Positions 1 through 14,020 of a stretch of DNA of 64,000 nucleotides are shown one piece after another. The position numbers were made by a program, and so were the translations under genes. Source of the DNA: Amycolatopsis iheyensis (GTDB lineage Bacteria; Actinomycetota; Actinomycetes; Mycobacteriales; Pseudonocardiaceae). Every line of letters begins with the position of its first letter. Positions within the stretch are counted from its first letter, which is position 1. The stretch lies in contig NZ_JAMXQV010000006.1 in assembly GCF_024703995.1 (NCBI RefSeq), positions 1 to 64,000 of the forward strand, in the 5' to 3' direction. The notes below the pieces were generated by a model that searched no databases, was not told the DNA's origin, and saw nothing but the letters and a program-made list of their open reading frames with translations.

Positions 1-32
1 CGGGGTGGCCCCACCGCGTTTCGACCGGTGGT

Positions 33-66
33 GTGTTTTCGGGGGGTTCCAACCCCCCCGCAACAC
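33..66 (-). terminator. Hairpin downstream of the carboxylase gene
   Basis: A GGGGGGTT stem (41-48) pairs with AACCCCCC (51-58) across a 2-nt turn. Outer GTGTT (33-37) and AACAC (62-66) also pair. It lies 12 bases past the stop codon of the leftward carboxylase gene, so it is probably its terminator. There is no long U tract. Confidence 0.6.
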
Positions 67-77
67 TCACGACAGCG

Positions 78-5546
<5,469 letters not shown>

Positions 5547-5803
5547 CGGCTGAGCCTCCCAAGTACCCACGCACAGAAGGCGACGCACCTGTTCTGGGGC
5601 GTCGCCTGCACCTGTCTACACCCTGCTGGATTACCGCCGGGTAGACCAATGTCCGCCATGGCGCATGCCGAGGCGGCTGCTTTGTGGCAACCCTACAAAA
5701 AGCGACCCGCGCCACACCGCGGAGGCGGGGTTTTGGGCGAGGTCTGCGACAAAGCACAGGGATCAGCCTACGACCAGGAGAACAGCGGGTGACGCGGACG
5801 CGA

Positions 5804-6043
5804 TCAGGAGGCGAGCAGCACGTGGGACTCCAGCACGTGGCCGAGTTCGCGGCGTTCGGCCTCCGACAACGGCACGGCCGCCACCGCGCAGTGGCCGTCC
5901 GGGCCCGGGGCCGTGGTGATCGCCAGCACCGGGTGGCCGTCGATCTCGCGCAGGGTCACGCGGCCGCCGCAGGACAGGTCCACCGTCACCCCGGGCTGTT
6001 CGCGATGCTTGCCCAGCCAGCGGCCGACGAAGTCGAAAGTCAT
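5804..6043 (-). CDS. Small hypothetical protein, 79 aa
   Basis: A 79-residue acidic protein with no signal peptide or membrane segment and no family I recognise. It has a short N-terminal helix (FVGRWLGKH), a central beta-like stretch and a C-terminal helix rich in Glu and Leu. The start is set by GGGGAG seven bases upstream of the ATG at 6043; the reading frame is open further upstream but without a ribosome site. It stands alone between the carboxylase and the beta-helix gene, all leftward. The 257 bases between it and the carboxylase start hold no gene I can support. Confidence 0.6.
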   Translation of the reverse strand: MTFDFVGRWLGKHREQPGVTVDLSCGGRVTLREIDGHPVLAITTAPGPDGHCAVAAVPLSEAERRELGHVLESHVLLAS

Positions 6044-6137
6044 CGCGCTCTCCCCTCGGTACGCACACCCTCCGGGCACAGGTGTCACCGGTAAATGCCC
6101 CGGATACCTCCCGTTCACACCCGATCCCGGTGAAAAG

Positions 6138-8348
6138 TCAGCGCGGACCGGCCGCCGCCATCACGGATTTCGCAGCCGGTGGCCAGTTTCCGCCGGTCAC
6201 GACCGTCGTGTCGGTGATGAGCACGTTCGTGCCGAGGTTCTTCACCACCGTGTTGTCCGTGAAGTTGCCGTGCACCCGGATGTCGTGGATGGTCGGCGTC
6301 CACATGCCCACCCAGCGGCCGGTCGGGTTGCTCACCACGTTGCCGAACGTGTTCCAGTACGAGCTGCCCTCGTCGTGGTAGAGCATGTTGTTGTTGTTCG
6401 GCGCGTCGTGCACCCAGTTGCCCGCGGTCACCGACTCCGCCGTCGCGTCCTGTCCGCCGAGCGTGTAGATCGGGCCGCCGTCGAGCAGCGTGCGCATCAC
6501 GTCGTGGATGTCGTTGCCGACGATGTGGTTGTCGCCCGAGTAGAGCGTGCCCCGGCGGCACGCCGGCAGACCCTGCTTCGCCTGCAGCTCGCACGGTGAC
6601 GCCCAGCCCCACCCCCACCCGAGTGAGATGCCCGAGTACGGCGTGCGCGCGATTTCGTTGTGCTCGAGGGTGATCCGCCGCCCGTGCCCGGCCCAGACGC
6701 CGACCGCGTCGTGGTAGTCCCGGCCGACGTCGGTGATCGTGGTGTCGGCGATCGTGGTGTCCAGCGTCATCCGCGCGGGATCGGTCAGGTAGTAGTCGTC
6801 GACCTCGCCGATCGCGATCCCGCCGGCGGCGATGTCCTCGAACCGGCTGCGCGTGACGCGCGAGGACTGCGTCCCGTCGGCGAACGCGAGCCCGGCGCCG
6901 CCGAGCTGCCGGAAAGTGCTGCCGCCGACCGAAACGTCCCGGCCGCGGTGGATCTCGAGCGCGGCCGGCGGGCGGATCGGCGCGTGCGGCGCCGCCGCGG
7001 CCCACTGGACGCCGGCCTGGTTGTCGACGTAGCCGTCGCGCGACGGCAGCGTCCACGTCGTGCCGGTGAACGTCAGCCCGGTGAAACTCAAGTCCCGCAC
7101 CGGTCGCACCGCCTCCGGGGTGACGACGAACGCGTCGACCAGGAACGGCCGGTCGCTCCGGCTGGTCAGGGTCACCGTGTGCCGGCCCTTCGGCAGCTCG
7201 CCGATCGAATAGACGACCTGCTGTGCGAGCCGGACGTCGCCGGTTTCGGTGTGCGGCCGGGGATCCGGGCGCCCGTCGACGGTCGCGGTGAACGCGCCCT
7301 GGCCGGTGTTCGTTTCGGCGAGCACGTCCAGCCCGGTGCCGCTGAAGGTGTAGCTCACCGAGGCGCCCGGCGTCGTCGTGACGTGCACGCCGTCCTGGTA
7401 GTCGCCGAACGCCCGGTTCGCCGACGTCGTCCACGCGCCGGTGTAGGCCCCGGCGCCGTCGTCGACCGGCGTGAGGTGGCCGGGCGTGCCCGACGCCTCG
7501 ACGAGCGTTTCGAGCAGCGGCAGCTCGACGTCGGCCCGCGTCATGTCCTGGCCGGGCAACGGGATGTAGGACAGCTTCCCCGCGGCCCGGTCGAGGTACC
7601 ACTGGCCGGGCCGGGTGAGCAGCTCGGGCGCGTTCTCGACCCAGCTGACGCCGTCGAGCTTGGGCAGACCGTTGCCGTTGAACGGGAACTGCCGGTTGAT
7701 GACGGCGGTGTTGTTGTTGCGCCAGCACTCCGGCTGGACGGTCAGCGCGGATCCGCCGCCGTCGGGCGTGATCGACGTCAGCGGGCAGCGCAGGTGCTTC
7801 CACTTGTTCTCCTGCACCACCTCGATCCCCGGCTGGTTCGTCAGCGCGGCGAACGCCGGGTCGGGGGTGCGGAAGCCGGTGGCGGTCGCGGTGAACGTCG
7901 CGGGGTTCAGCGCGGTGCGGGCGCGTTCGGCGCGGACGCCGTCGACGAACAGCTGCCGGGTGTCGGTGCCGGCGGGGACGCGCGCCGTGTAGATGTCACG
8001 CGTGCCGTCGGTGCGGGTGAACCCGGTGACGCGGCGCGCGCCGGTGAGCACCGGTGTCTCGCCCGGGGCGGCGCGGAACGCGACCTTCGCGGCGGTGCGG
8101 GGGAGTTCGAGCGTCCGGGACAGCCGGTAGGTGCCGCCGTGGAGCAGGACCGTGACGTCGCCGCGTTCGACGGCGAGCCGCTGGGAAGCGCTTTCCAGCG
8201 CGCACGGGCGGTGCGGCGAGCAGGCTTCGCCGCGCCCGTCCGGCGCGACGACGAGCGTCCGGCCGGGAGCCGCGCCCGCCGGCGTGGTGAGGGTGACGGC
8301 CGCCAGCAGTGCCGCGCCCAGGGCCGTGCCCAGTCGTCCGAGGTGCAT
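6138..8348 (-). CDS. Secreted right-handed parallel beta-helix protein, probable polysaccharide-active enzyme
   Basis: A 736-residue exported protein. The first 27 residues form a Sec signal peptide (hydrophobic core LGTALGAALLAAVTL, cleavage after AGA). After an N-terminal strand region typical of pectate-lyase-like proteins and a central carbohydrate-binding-like insert (about residues 290-400), the C-terminal half has repeated V/I-N/D-N turns of a parallel beta-helix, ending in a conserved-looking NNNNMLYHDEGSSYW segment. This architecture occurs in pectin/rhamnogalacturonan lyases and glycosidases; the substrate cannot be named from sequence. The ATG at 8348 begins directly at the signal peptide; the frame extends 7 codons upstream into the operator. 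Two ACATCAGATGT-type palindromes precede it, suggesting control by a GntR-like or similar sugar-acid repressor. Good match to a plant-wall-degrading lifestyle with the RG lyase at 41.8 kb. Confidence 0.8.
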   Translation of the reverse strand: MHLGRLGTALGAALLAAVTLTTPAGAAPGRTLVVAPDGRGEACSPHRPCALESASQRLAVERGDVTVLLHGGTYRLSRTLELPRTAAKVAFRAAPGETPVLTGARRVTGFTRTDGTRDIYTARVPAGTDTRQLFVDGVRAERARTALNPATFTATATGFRTPDPAFAALTNQPGIEVVQENKWKHLRCPLTSITPDGGGSALTVQPECWRNNNTAVINRQFPFNGNGLPKLDGVSWVENAPELLTRPGQWYLDRAAGKLSYIPLPGQDMTRADVELPLLETLVEASGTPGHLTPVDDGAGAYTGAWTTSANRAFGDYQDGVHVTTTPGASVSYTFSGTGLDVLAETNTGQGAFTATVDGRPDPRPHTETGDVRLAQQVVYSIGELPKGRHTVTLTSRSDRPFLVDAFVVTPEAVRPVRDLSFTGLTFTGTTWTLPSRDGYVDNQAGVQWAAAAPHAPIRPPAALEIHRGRDVSVGGSTFRQLGGAGLAFADGTQSSRVTRSRFEDIAAGGIAIGEVDDYYLTDPARMTLDTTIADTTITDVGRDYHDAVGVWAGHGRRITLEHNEIARTPYSGISLGWGWGWASPCELQAKQGLPACRRGTLYSGDNHIVGNDIHDVMRTLLDGGPIYTLGGQDATAESVTAGNWVHDAPNNNNMLYHDEGSSYWNTFGNVVSNPTGRWVGMWTPTIHDIRVHGNFTDNTVVKNLGTNVLITDTTVVTGGNWPPAAKSVMAAAGPR

Positions 8349-8367
8349 GGCACGACGCTGGCACCCC

Positions 8368-8449
8368 ATACATCAGATGTCAACGCGCCTTTCAGCGGCA
8401 GAGCAGCCTCGACGTGCAAGAAGCTGCGTCAGACATCTGATGAATGTCT
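8368..8449 (-). promoter_or_regulatory. Two palindromic operators upstream of the beta-helix gene
   Basis: ACATCAGATGT (8370-8380) and ACATCTGATGA (8433-8443) are copies of one near-palindrome, 63 bases apart (about six helical turns). The second sits inside a larger repeat, AGACAT (8431-8436) with ATGTCT (8444-8449). On the minus strand the proximal copy overlaps a TTGACA box (8383-8378). Repression by a dimeric regulator with looping is the simple reading; the regulator is not in the window. Confidence 0.6.
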
Positions 8450-8469
8450 CGGTGGGCGGGACGAGAAAC

Positions 8470-8500
8470 GGGCCGGCACCCCCCGACGTGGTGCCGGCCC
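8470..8500 (-). terminator. Rho-independent-type terminator after the DUF6345 gene
   Basis: GGGCCGGCACC (8470-8480) pairs perfectly with GGTGCCGGCCC (8490-8500) around a 9-base loop. On the minus strand the hairpin is followed by GTTTCT. It starts 8 bases after the stop codon of the leftward gene at 8508. Confidence 0.75.
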
Positions 8501-8507
8501 GCCTGCC

Positions 8508-10133
8508 TCAGCGCAGCGGTGCCTCCAGGACGTACCGCTTCGCCAACCCCTCGCCGCAGTCCACCTCGACCGTCCGGCGGGCCACCGGGGCGCCGTCGTC
8601 GCCGCGCATCGCGTAGCCCACGGTCGTCGAGTCCGGGATCGCGCGGACCTCGGCCGGCACGCGCCCGCCCGCGGACAGCCGGCGCAGCAGGCGCTGCAGC
8701 GGCGCGTCCAGTGCCTCGTCCACAGTGGATGGATCACGGCCGGCGCCCGCCGTCGACGGCGGCGCGGCCGGCGCGCCCGCGGTCAGCCGGTCGACCTCGC
8801 GGGTGGCGTCGGCGATCGTGGTCACCGTGCCCGAGCCGTCGATGGCGACCCGGACCTCGCCGAGACCGGGCGTGACGACCGGCTGCCCGTCGACGAGCTG
8901 CGTGAACACCACGTGTGTCTCGCGCACCCGCGGCTCGGCGACCTCTTCGGGCGTGCCGCCCGCGTGGTACTGGTGGCGCACCGCGTCCGCGACCAGGTCG
9001 ACGCGGTCGGCCAGGCCGAACGTCTCGACGGCGTCCTGTGCGATCCGGACCGCCTCCGCGGCGCTCGGCGCGTCGCGGCCGCTGCCGTCGGTCTCGGCGA
9101 AGGTGATCTCGCGGACGCCCCGGTGGTCGACGGTCAGCCGCGGCCCACCCTGGCCGTCGCCCAGGACGAGCCCGTGCGGGCCCATCGCCGGCTCGGCCTG
9201 GCCGCCGCCGACCCGGACGCCGTAGTGCCCGGCCAGCTCGCTCAGCCGCGCGGGCGAGAGCCGGTGCGGCGCGAACCGGGCCGTCTGCGGGGTGCCGGGC
9301 AGCTCCACCCGCGGCGGGCTGATGCTCTTGGCGGCGTCGTACCAGGTCCACCACCACCAGTTCTTCGACGCGGCGGCGGTGTTGAACGCGCCTTCGTTGA
9401 ACAGCCGGTCCTGCGCCTCGGCCTGCGTCGCCCCGCACGCCACGACCGAGGGCGCCTGGTGGTGGTCGATGTCCCACGACGCGTCGAGCCAGGCCTTGCC
9501 GAACTTGTGGCCGTTGGCGTTCCACTTGCTGAAGAAGTAGGCCCCGTAGTTGGGGCTGTCGACGCTGGTGGTCTCGAAGCCGAAGATCATCCGCAGGCCC
9601 AGGTTCGCCGCGTCCCACGTGCGGATCGGGCTGTTGCCGTCGCCGATGCGCAGGGAGAGGCAGGTGGAGAAGAACAGGTAGCGGGCGACCTCGTTGCCCA
9701 GGCGCATGTCGTTCGAGCTCGCCCAGGCGGTGCCGCCCCAGGTGCCGCCCATCGGCATCCAGAAGACCCCGTTGCCGTCCATGGTCCCGTGCCCGGAGTG
9801 GTACTCCGCGACGCAGGCGTCGAAGCCGTAGGTGCCCTGCCAGTCGTCGTACTGCTCGCCGTAGATCCAGGACAGCACGCCGCCGTCGGTGTACCAGAAG
9901 TTCGGCGCCGTGAACTGCTTGACGTAATTGTAGAAACCGCCGGCGTCTTCGTGGGTCGCGGACAGGTCGTTGATTCCCGGCGGGAAGTCTTCGATCGAGC
10001 AGACGCCGTACCGGTTCGCGCCCCGCTCGGCGGCGATCCCGCCGGCGGCGAACGGATCACCCGAGGTCAGCGCCCGCGCGGCGGTGGGTGCGCCCGGTGG
10101 CGCGGAGACCGCGCCGTTCTTGAGCAATGCCAT
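8508..10133 (-). CDS. DUF6345-like protein with caspase-fold-like His/Cys pair
   Basis: A 541-residue protein without an evident signal peptide. Residues about 35-330 resemble the DUF6345 family: a conserved aromatic-rich block (NFWYTDGG, WIYGEQYDDWQGTYG), then CVAEYHSGHGT (His115) and, after a strand, YLFFSTCLSL (Cys158). A hydrophobic strand ending in HG followed by another ending in Cys is the layout of the clan CD (caspase/gingipain-like) dyad, so a cysteine peptidase or pseudo-peptidase is a reasonable inference. The C-terminal half is charged and Pro/Ala-rich with weak repeats. Start: ATG at 10133 with GGGGAGG nine bases upstream; the open frame runs 29 codons further without a site. 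It is monocistronic with its own terminator. No experimental function known to me. Confidence 0.75.
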   Translation of the reverse strand: MALLKNGAVSAPPGAPTAARALTSGDPFAAGGIAAERGANRYGVCSIEDFPPGINDLSATHEDAGGFYNYVKQFTAPNFWYTDGGVLSWIYGEQYDDWQGTYGFDACVAEYHSGHGTMDGNGVFWMPMGGTWGGTAWASSNDMRLGNEVARYLFFSTCLSLRIGDGNSPIRTWDAANLGLRMIFGFETTSVDSPNYGAYFFSKWNANGHKFGKAWLDASWDIDHHQAPSVVACGATQAEAQDRLFNEGAFNTAAASKNWWWWTWYDAAKSISPPRVELPGTPQTARFAPHRLSPARLSELAGHYGVRVGGGQAEPAMGPHGLVLGDGQGGPRLTVDHRGVREITFAETDGSGRDAPSAAEAVRIAQDAVETFGLADRVDLVADAVRHQYHAGGTPEEVAEPRVRETHVVFTQLVDGQPVVTPGLGEVRVAIDGSGTVTTIADATREVDRLTAGAPAAPPSTAGAGRDPSTVDEALDAPLQRLLRRLSAGGRVPAEVRAIPDSTTVGYAMRGDDGAPVARRTVEVDCGEGLAKRYVLEAPLR

Positions 10134-10319
10134 GGTTCCTCCCCGGATGTGGCTTTCGGACGAGCGCTGTGACGCTAACTCCGCAGCCGGGAAAAGCCGC
10201 CGGATACATCTTTTTGCCACACCTTCAGCGGAATTTTTTCAGCGCTGCACCGATTCCGTGGAGCATTCCCGGCCGGGGCGGGGAGCCGGTCAGCGGGAAC
10301 CGGCCACAGTGGACGCGCG

Positions 10320-10763
10320 TCAGCTGTCGTCCCGCAGGGCACGGATCATGGCGCCCAGAAGCCGGAACGCGGCCGCCTGCTCGGTCTCGGTCAGGCCGCC
10401 CAGCATCCGCACTTCGACGGACCGGACCGCCACGGTCGCCTTCTCGAGGCTGCGCCGGCCGCGAGGCGTGAGCCGCGTCGGCAGCGCCTTCCCGACGGGC
10501 GCTTCGGCGGGCCTGGTCACGTAGCCGTCGCGCTCCAGGGCCTGCAGCAGGACGTTCATCGACTGCCGGGTGACGAACGCGCCCCGCGCGAGCTCGGAGT
10601 TCGACAACCCCGGCCGCTGGGCCAGCAGCTCGAGGCAGGAGTAGTGCGTCACGTTCATCCCGAGCGGCCGCAGCACCTCCTCCATGGCCACGCGCAAGGC
10701 GCTCGACGCCTCCTTCAGCAGGTAGCCCAGCGACGTCTCCAGGTCGACCCCGTCTTGACTCAT
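10320..10763 (-). CDS. MarR-family transcriptional regulator
   Basis: A 147-residue winged-helix regulator: N-terminal dimerisation helix, an HTH (SNSELARGAFVTRQSMNVLL), the wing (RDGYVTRP...PTRLTPRGR) and a C-terminal dimer helix. The ATG at 10763 fits the family length; the frame continues upstream through the operator, which cannot be coding. It diverges from a VOC-family gene 61 bases away, and the space holds two perfect TGTCAG-N4-CTGACA palindromes, the first overlapping its own start codon. Autorepression plus control of the VOC gene, released by a small-molecule ligand, is the expected arrangement for MarR pairs. Confidence 0.88.
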   Translation of the reverse strand: MSQDGVDLETSLGYLLKEASSALRVAMEEVLRPLGMNVTHYSCLELLAQRPGLSNSELARGAFVTRQSMNVLLQALERDGYVTRPAEAPVGKALPTRLTPRGRRSLEKATVAVRSVEVRMLGGLTETEQAAAFRLLGAMIRALRDDS

Positions 10764-10805
10764 GTCAGCATTCTGACATACGGTGTGCGTGTCAGGAACC
10801 TGACA
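10763..10805. promoter_or_regulatory. Twin MarR operators, TGTCAG-N4-CTGACA
   Basis: Two perfect 16-bp inverted repeats, 10763-10778 and 10790-10805, lie 27 bases centre to centre between the divergent MarR and VOC genes. The first overlaps the marR start codon. Their identical arms and different spacers are what two binding sites for one dimer look like. Confidence 0.85.
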
Positions 10806-10824
10806 CGACGAAAGGATCACCGAC

Positions 10825-11193
10825 ATGCCCGTCACCGGACCCGACTTCATCTCGCTCCAGGCGCGCGACCTCGACGCTTCGCGGGCGTTCTACGAGCGGT
10901 ACCTCGGCCTCGTCCGCTCGCCGGCCGGACCGCCGCACGCCGTCGTCTTCGAAACGAAGCCGATCGCCTTCGCGCTGCGCGACGTCGTCCCCGGCACCGA
11001 TCTCGCCGCCGTCGCCCAGCCGGGCATCGGCGCCGCGATCTGGCTGCACGCCACGGACGTCCAGGCCATCCACGACGCACTGGTCGCCGACGGCCACCGG
11101 ATCGTCTCCGCACCGATCGACGGCCCCTTCGGGCGGACCTTCACCTTCGCCGACCCCGACGGCTACCAGGTCACGCTCCACGACCGAGCCTGA
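10825..11193 (+). CDS. VOC-superfamily (glyoxalase/bleomycin-resistance-like) protein
   Basis: A 122-residue single-module VOC protein with the paired beta-alpha-beta-beta-beta pattern: FISLQARDLDASRAFYERYLGL at the N-terminus and FTFADPDGYQVTLHD at the C-terminus. Members are metal-dependent isomerases, dioxygenases or drug-binding proteins; the substrate is unknown. The ATG at 10825 has AAAGGA 8 bases upstream. The gene is divergent from the MarR gene and probably its target, so detoxification of an electrophile or antibiotic that also binds MarR is an inference. Confidence 0.85.
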   Translation: MPVTGPDFISLQARDLDASRAFYERYLGLVRSPAGPPHAVVFETKPIAFALRDVVPGTDLAAVAQPGIGAAIWLHATDVQAIHDALVADGHRIVSAPIDGPFGRTFTFADPDGYQVTLHDRA

Positions 11194-11212
11194 TGGCGGG
11201 CAGGATGGCGGG

Positions 11213-11533
11213 ATGAAACTCGGGCAGTTGGCGTCGGCGGCGCGGGAGGTCTTCACCGCGAACCTGGTCTACGGCGAACCGGTGGAGCGGGACGGGACGG
11301 TCGTGCTCCCCGCGGCGGCCGTCCTCGGCGGTGGGGGTGGCGGCGGGGGAGACCGGCTCCCGGTGCGCGAGGGCGCCGGGTTCGGGGTGCACGCCCGGCC
11401 CGTCGGCGCGTTCGTCGTCCGGGGCGGCTCGGTGACCTGGGTGCCGGCGGTCGACGTCACCCGGCTCGGGGCGGCCGCGAGCGCCACCGTGGTCGCGCTC
11501 GCGTGGATCCTGGCCCGCCGCGCCAGGTCCTGA
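11213..11533 (+). CDS. GerW/YtfJ-like family protein
   Basis: A 106-residue protein with the GerW (YtfJ) signature: VYGEPVERDGTVVLPAAAV, an uninterrupted run of eight glycines, then GAGFGVHARPVGAFVV and VTWVPAVD. In Bacillus the founding member is a spore protein; in actinomycetes such proteins are common and of unknown role. The C-terminus is hydrophobic (ATVVALAWIL) and followed by RRARS, so it may be tail-anchored in the membrane. It starts 19 bases after the VOC gene and may share its transcript. No clear strong ribosome site (AGGATG). Confidence 0.75.
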   Translation: MKLGQLASAAREVFTANLVYGEPVERDGTVVLPAAAVLGGGGGGGGDRLPVREGAGFGVHARPVGAFVVRGGSVTWVPAVDVTRLGAAASATVVALAWILARRARS

Positions 11534-11632
11534 CCGGGCACCGCGGCCACGCGCCGAAAGTTCACCGCCGGTTCTTGTCCGCGTTCGCGTTCGCGGCCTA
11601 GCGTCGGGGCGTCTTTCGATGCGGAGGTACGC

Positions 11633-13144
11633 ATGAGTTCTGGGGACTTCACCCGGCGCACGCTGCTGCGCGCGAGCGGGGTGGCGGCGGTGGGCGCGGC
11701 GGCGGGGATGCTGCCCGGCGTCGCCTTCGCCGACCAGCCGGGCGGCGCCGGCACGCAGACCAGGACGGTCACCGGCACCTTCCGGCCGGACATCCCGGAC
11801 TGGTACTACCTGCCGGTCGACGTCCCGCGCGGCGTCAAGCAGATCGACGTCGTGTACTCCTACGACAAGCCCCAGGTGCCCGCCGGCACCCGCGGGAACG
11901 CCTGCGACATCGGCATGTTCGGCCCGGAAGGCCACGACCTGGGCAACGCGCGCGGGTTCCGCGGCTGGTCCGGCGGCTTCCGCGACCGGTTCTCGATCAG
12001 CGCGTCCGAAGCGACGCCGGGCTACCTCGCCGGGCCGATCAAGCCCGGCCGGTGGCACGTCGTCCTCGGCCCGTACACCGTCGCGCCGCAGGGCCTGAAC
12101 TACCGGGTGGACATCACGCTCACCTTCGGGCCGGACGCCGCGCCGTTCAAGCCGGACCCGGCGCCGGAGTCGGCGCCGGCCCGCGAGCGCGGCCGCGCCT
12201 GGTACCGCGGCGACGGCCACCTGCACACCGTGCACTCCGACGGCCGCCGCACGCCCGAGCAGCTGGTCGCCGACGCGCGGGCCGCCGGGCTCGACTTCAT
12301 GGTCTCCACCGACCACAACACGTCCAGCTCGCAGCTGGTCTGGGGCCGGTACGCCACCGACGACCTGCTGATCCTCAACGGCGAAGAGGTCACGACGCGC
12401 TCCGGGCACTGGCCCGCGATCGGCCTGCCCGCCGGCACGTGGATCGACTGGCGCTACCGCGCGGCCGACGCCGCGGACTTCCGCCGGTTCACCGACCAGG
12501 TGCACCGGGCGGGTGGCCTGGTCACCGCCGCGCACCCGTTCGCCAACTGCTTCGGCTGCACCTACGAGTTCGCGTACGAGATCGCCGACCTCGTCGAGGT
12601 GTGGAACGGCCCGTGGACCCAGGACGACGAGGCGAGCGTCATCCACTGGGACGGCCTGCTGCGCGGCGGCCGGTTCATCCCGGCGATCGGCGACTCCGAC
12701 GCGCACAACCCGGACCAGCGGGTCGCGCTGCCGCACACCGTCGTCTTCGCCGACCGGCTGCGCCGCAAGGAGCTGCTGGCCGGGCTCAAGGCGGGGCGGT
12801 CGTGGCTGGCCGAGTCGTCTTCGGTGCAGCTGGACTTCACGGTGTCCGGCGGCGGCCGCACCGCGGGCATCGGCGAGCGGCTGCCGGCGGGCACCGGGAC
12901 GGCGGTGACGGTGCGCGCGGTCGTCGGCGGCGTGCCGGGCACGACGGTGACGTTCCTCGACCAGCTGGGCCCGGAACACACGGAAACGGTCGGCGACTCG
13001 GGCACGGCCACCGTGACGTGGACCACGTACCCGCGGTACTCGCGGTGGGTGCGCGTCGAGGTCCGGCGCCCGTCCGGCGGCCCGAACACGACTCAGCCGA
13101 ACGCCATGGTCGCGCTGTCCAACCCGATCTTCCTCGGCGCCTGA
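11633..13144 (+). CDS. Tat-exported CehA/McbA-like PHP-domain metallohydrolase
   Basis: A 503-residue protein with an N-terminal Tat signal (RRTLLRA followed by a hydrophobic Ala/Gly stretch, cleavage near AFA-DQ). Residues about 30-190 form a beta-rich domain; a PHP metallo-phosphoesterase-like domain follows, with GDGHLHTVHSDGRRTPEQL, FMVSTDHNTS, a GHWPAIG segment, AAHPF and IGDSDAHNP supplying His/Asp/Glu metal ligands. The last 90 residues are another beta domain. CehA/McbA relatives hydrolyse phosphoesters or carbamates; the substrate here is open. Start ATG at 11633 preceded by GGAGGTACGC. Gene stands alone on the right strand. Export through Tat implies the metal site is loaded before secretion. 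Confidence 0.85.
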   Translation: MSSGDFTRRTLLRASGVAAVGAAAGMLPGVAFADQPGGAGTQTRTVTGTFRPDIPDWYYLPVDVPRGVKQIDVVYSYDKPQVPAGTRGNACDIGMFGPEGHDLGNARGFRGWSGGFRDRFSISASEATPGYLAGPIKPGRWHVVLGPYTVAPQGLNYRVDITLTFGPDAAPFKPDPAPESAPARERGRAWYRGDGHLHTVHSDGRRTPEQLVADARAAGLDFMVSTDHNTSSSQLVWGRYATDDLLILNGEEVTTRSGHWPAIGLPAGTWIDWRYRAADAADFRRFTDQVHRAGGLVTAAHPFANCFGCTYEFAYEIADLVEVWNGPWTQDDEASVIHWDGLLRGGRFIPAIGDSDAHNPDQRVALPHTVVFADRLRRKELLAGLKAGRSWLAESSSVQLDFTVSGGGRTAGIGERLPAGTGTAVTVRAVVGGVPGTTVTFLDQLGPEHTETVGDSGTATVTWTTYPRYSRWVRVEVRRPSGGPNTTQPNAMVALSNPIFLGA

Positions 13145-13210
13145 ACCTCCACCCGGTGTGCCGCGTCCTGTCTTTGGCAGACTGGTGCGAACGGGTGAAG
13201 GCGAGGCAGG

Positions 13211-14020
13211 GTGCGTGGTTGTGGCCTGAAGGTGGCCATCTTCCTGGGGGCGGTCATCGTGCTGACCGCGGGGATCGTCGTGGTGGTCGTGCTGACGCGT
13301 AGCCCGGTGCGGACGCCGGGCTGCACGGTGGCGACGCCGGGGCAGAACGGGTACACGTTCACCCCGGAGCAGATGGACAGCGCCGCGACGATCTCGGCCG
13401 TCGGGACCAAGCTGGGGCTGCCGCCGCACGCGGCCACGATCGCGCTGGCCACGGCGTTGCAGGAGTCGAAGCTGCGCAACCTGGAGGGCGGTGACCGCGA
13501 CTCGGTCGGGCTGTTCCAGCAGCGGCCGAGCCAGGGCTGGGGCACGGTGGCGCAGCTGCGCGACCCGGTCTACGCGGCGACGGCGTTCTACCAGAAGCTG
13601 GAGAAGCTGCCGGGCTGGGAGACCCTGCCGATCACCGAGGCTGCCCAGGAGATCCAGCGCTCGGGCGTCCCGGACGCGTACGCGCAGTGGGAGTCGCAGT
13701 CCCGCGCGCTGGCGGCGGCGTTCAACGGCCAGTTCCCGGCCGCGCTGACCTGCCGGAACCTGACCCTGGCGGCGCCCGGAGACATAGCGGCGTCAGCCAC
13801 CGCGGAGCTGGGCACGGCCCGCCTGAGCGGCGCCCACCCGGCGGCGCAGGGCTGGACGTACGCGAGCTGGCTGGTGGGCCGCGCGGAGGCGCTGGGCATC
13901 GACAAGGTGAGCTACGCCGGCCAGACGTGGACGGCGGAGTCCGGGGCCTGGGCCCAGGACTCCGCCGCCGGCCAAGACCTCTCCCTGCACCAGGCCCCGG
14001 CGGCCCAGCCCACCGAGTAA
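13211..14020 (+). CDS. Membrane-anchored lysozyme-like domain protein
   Basis: A 269-residue protein with one N-terminal membrane segment (VAIFLGAVIVLTAGIVVVVVL) and an outside domain. The region ATIALATALQESKLRNLEGG...DSVGLFQQRPSQGWGT (about 75-115) resembles the Glu-centred core of SLT/lysozyme-like folds, with Glu in ALQESKLRN as the candidate catalytic residue. Proteins of this type are widespread in actinomycetes, often annotated as hypothetical or, misleadingly, as transporters. A peptidoglycan role is an inference. I use the GTG at 13211; GAGG is 6 bases upstream. Followed directly by the large palindrome at 14021. Confidence 0.75.
   Translation: MRGCGLKVAIFLGAVIVLTAGIVVVVVLTRSPVRTPGCTVATPGQNGYTFTPEQMDSAATISAVGTKLGLPPHAATIALATALQESKLRNLEGGDRDSVGLFQQRPSQGWGTVAQLRDPVYAATAFYQKLEKLPGWETLPITEAAQEIQRSGVPDAYAQWESQSRALAAAFNGQFPAALTCRNLTLAAPGDIAASATAELGTARLSGAHPAAQGWTYASWLVGRAEALGIDKVSYAGQTWTAESGAWAQDSAAGQDLSLHQAPAAQPTE

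Noticed and set aside
8182..8197. TGGGAAGCGCTTTCCA, a LacI-type near-palindrome
   Set aside because: It lies about 50 codons inside the beta-helix coding sequence and has no partner site; may be chance, though a catabolite operator inside a gene is possible.
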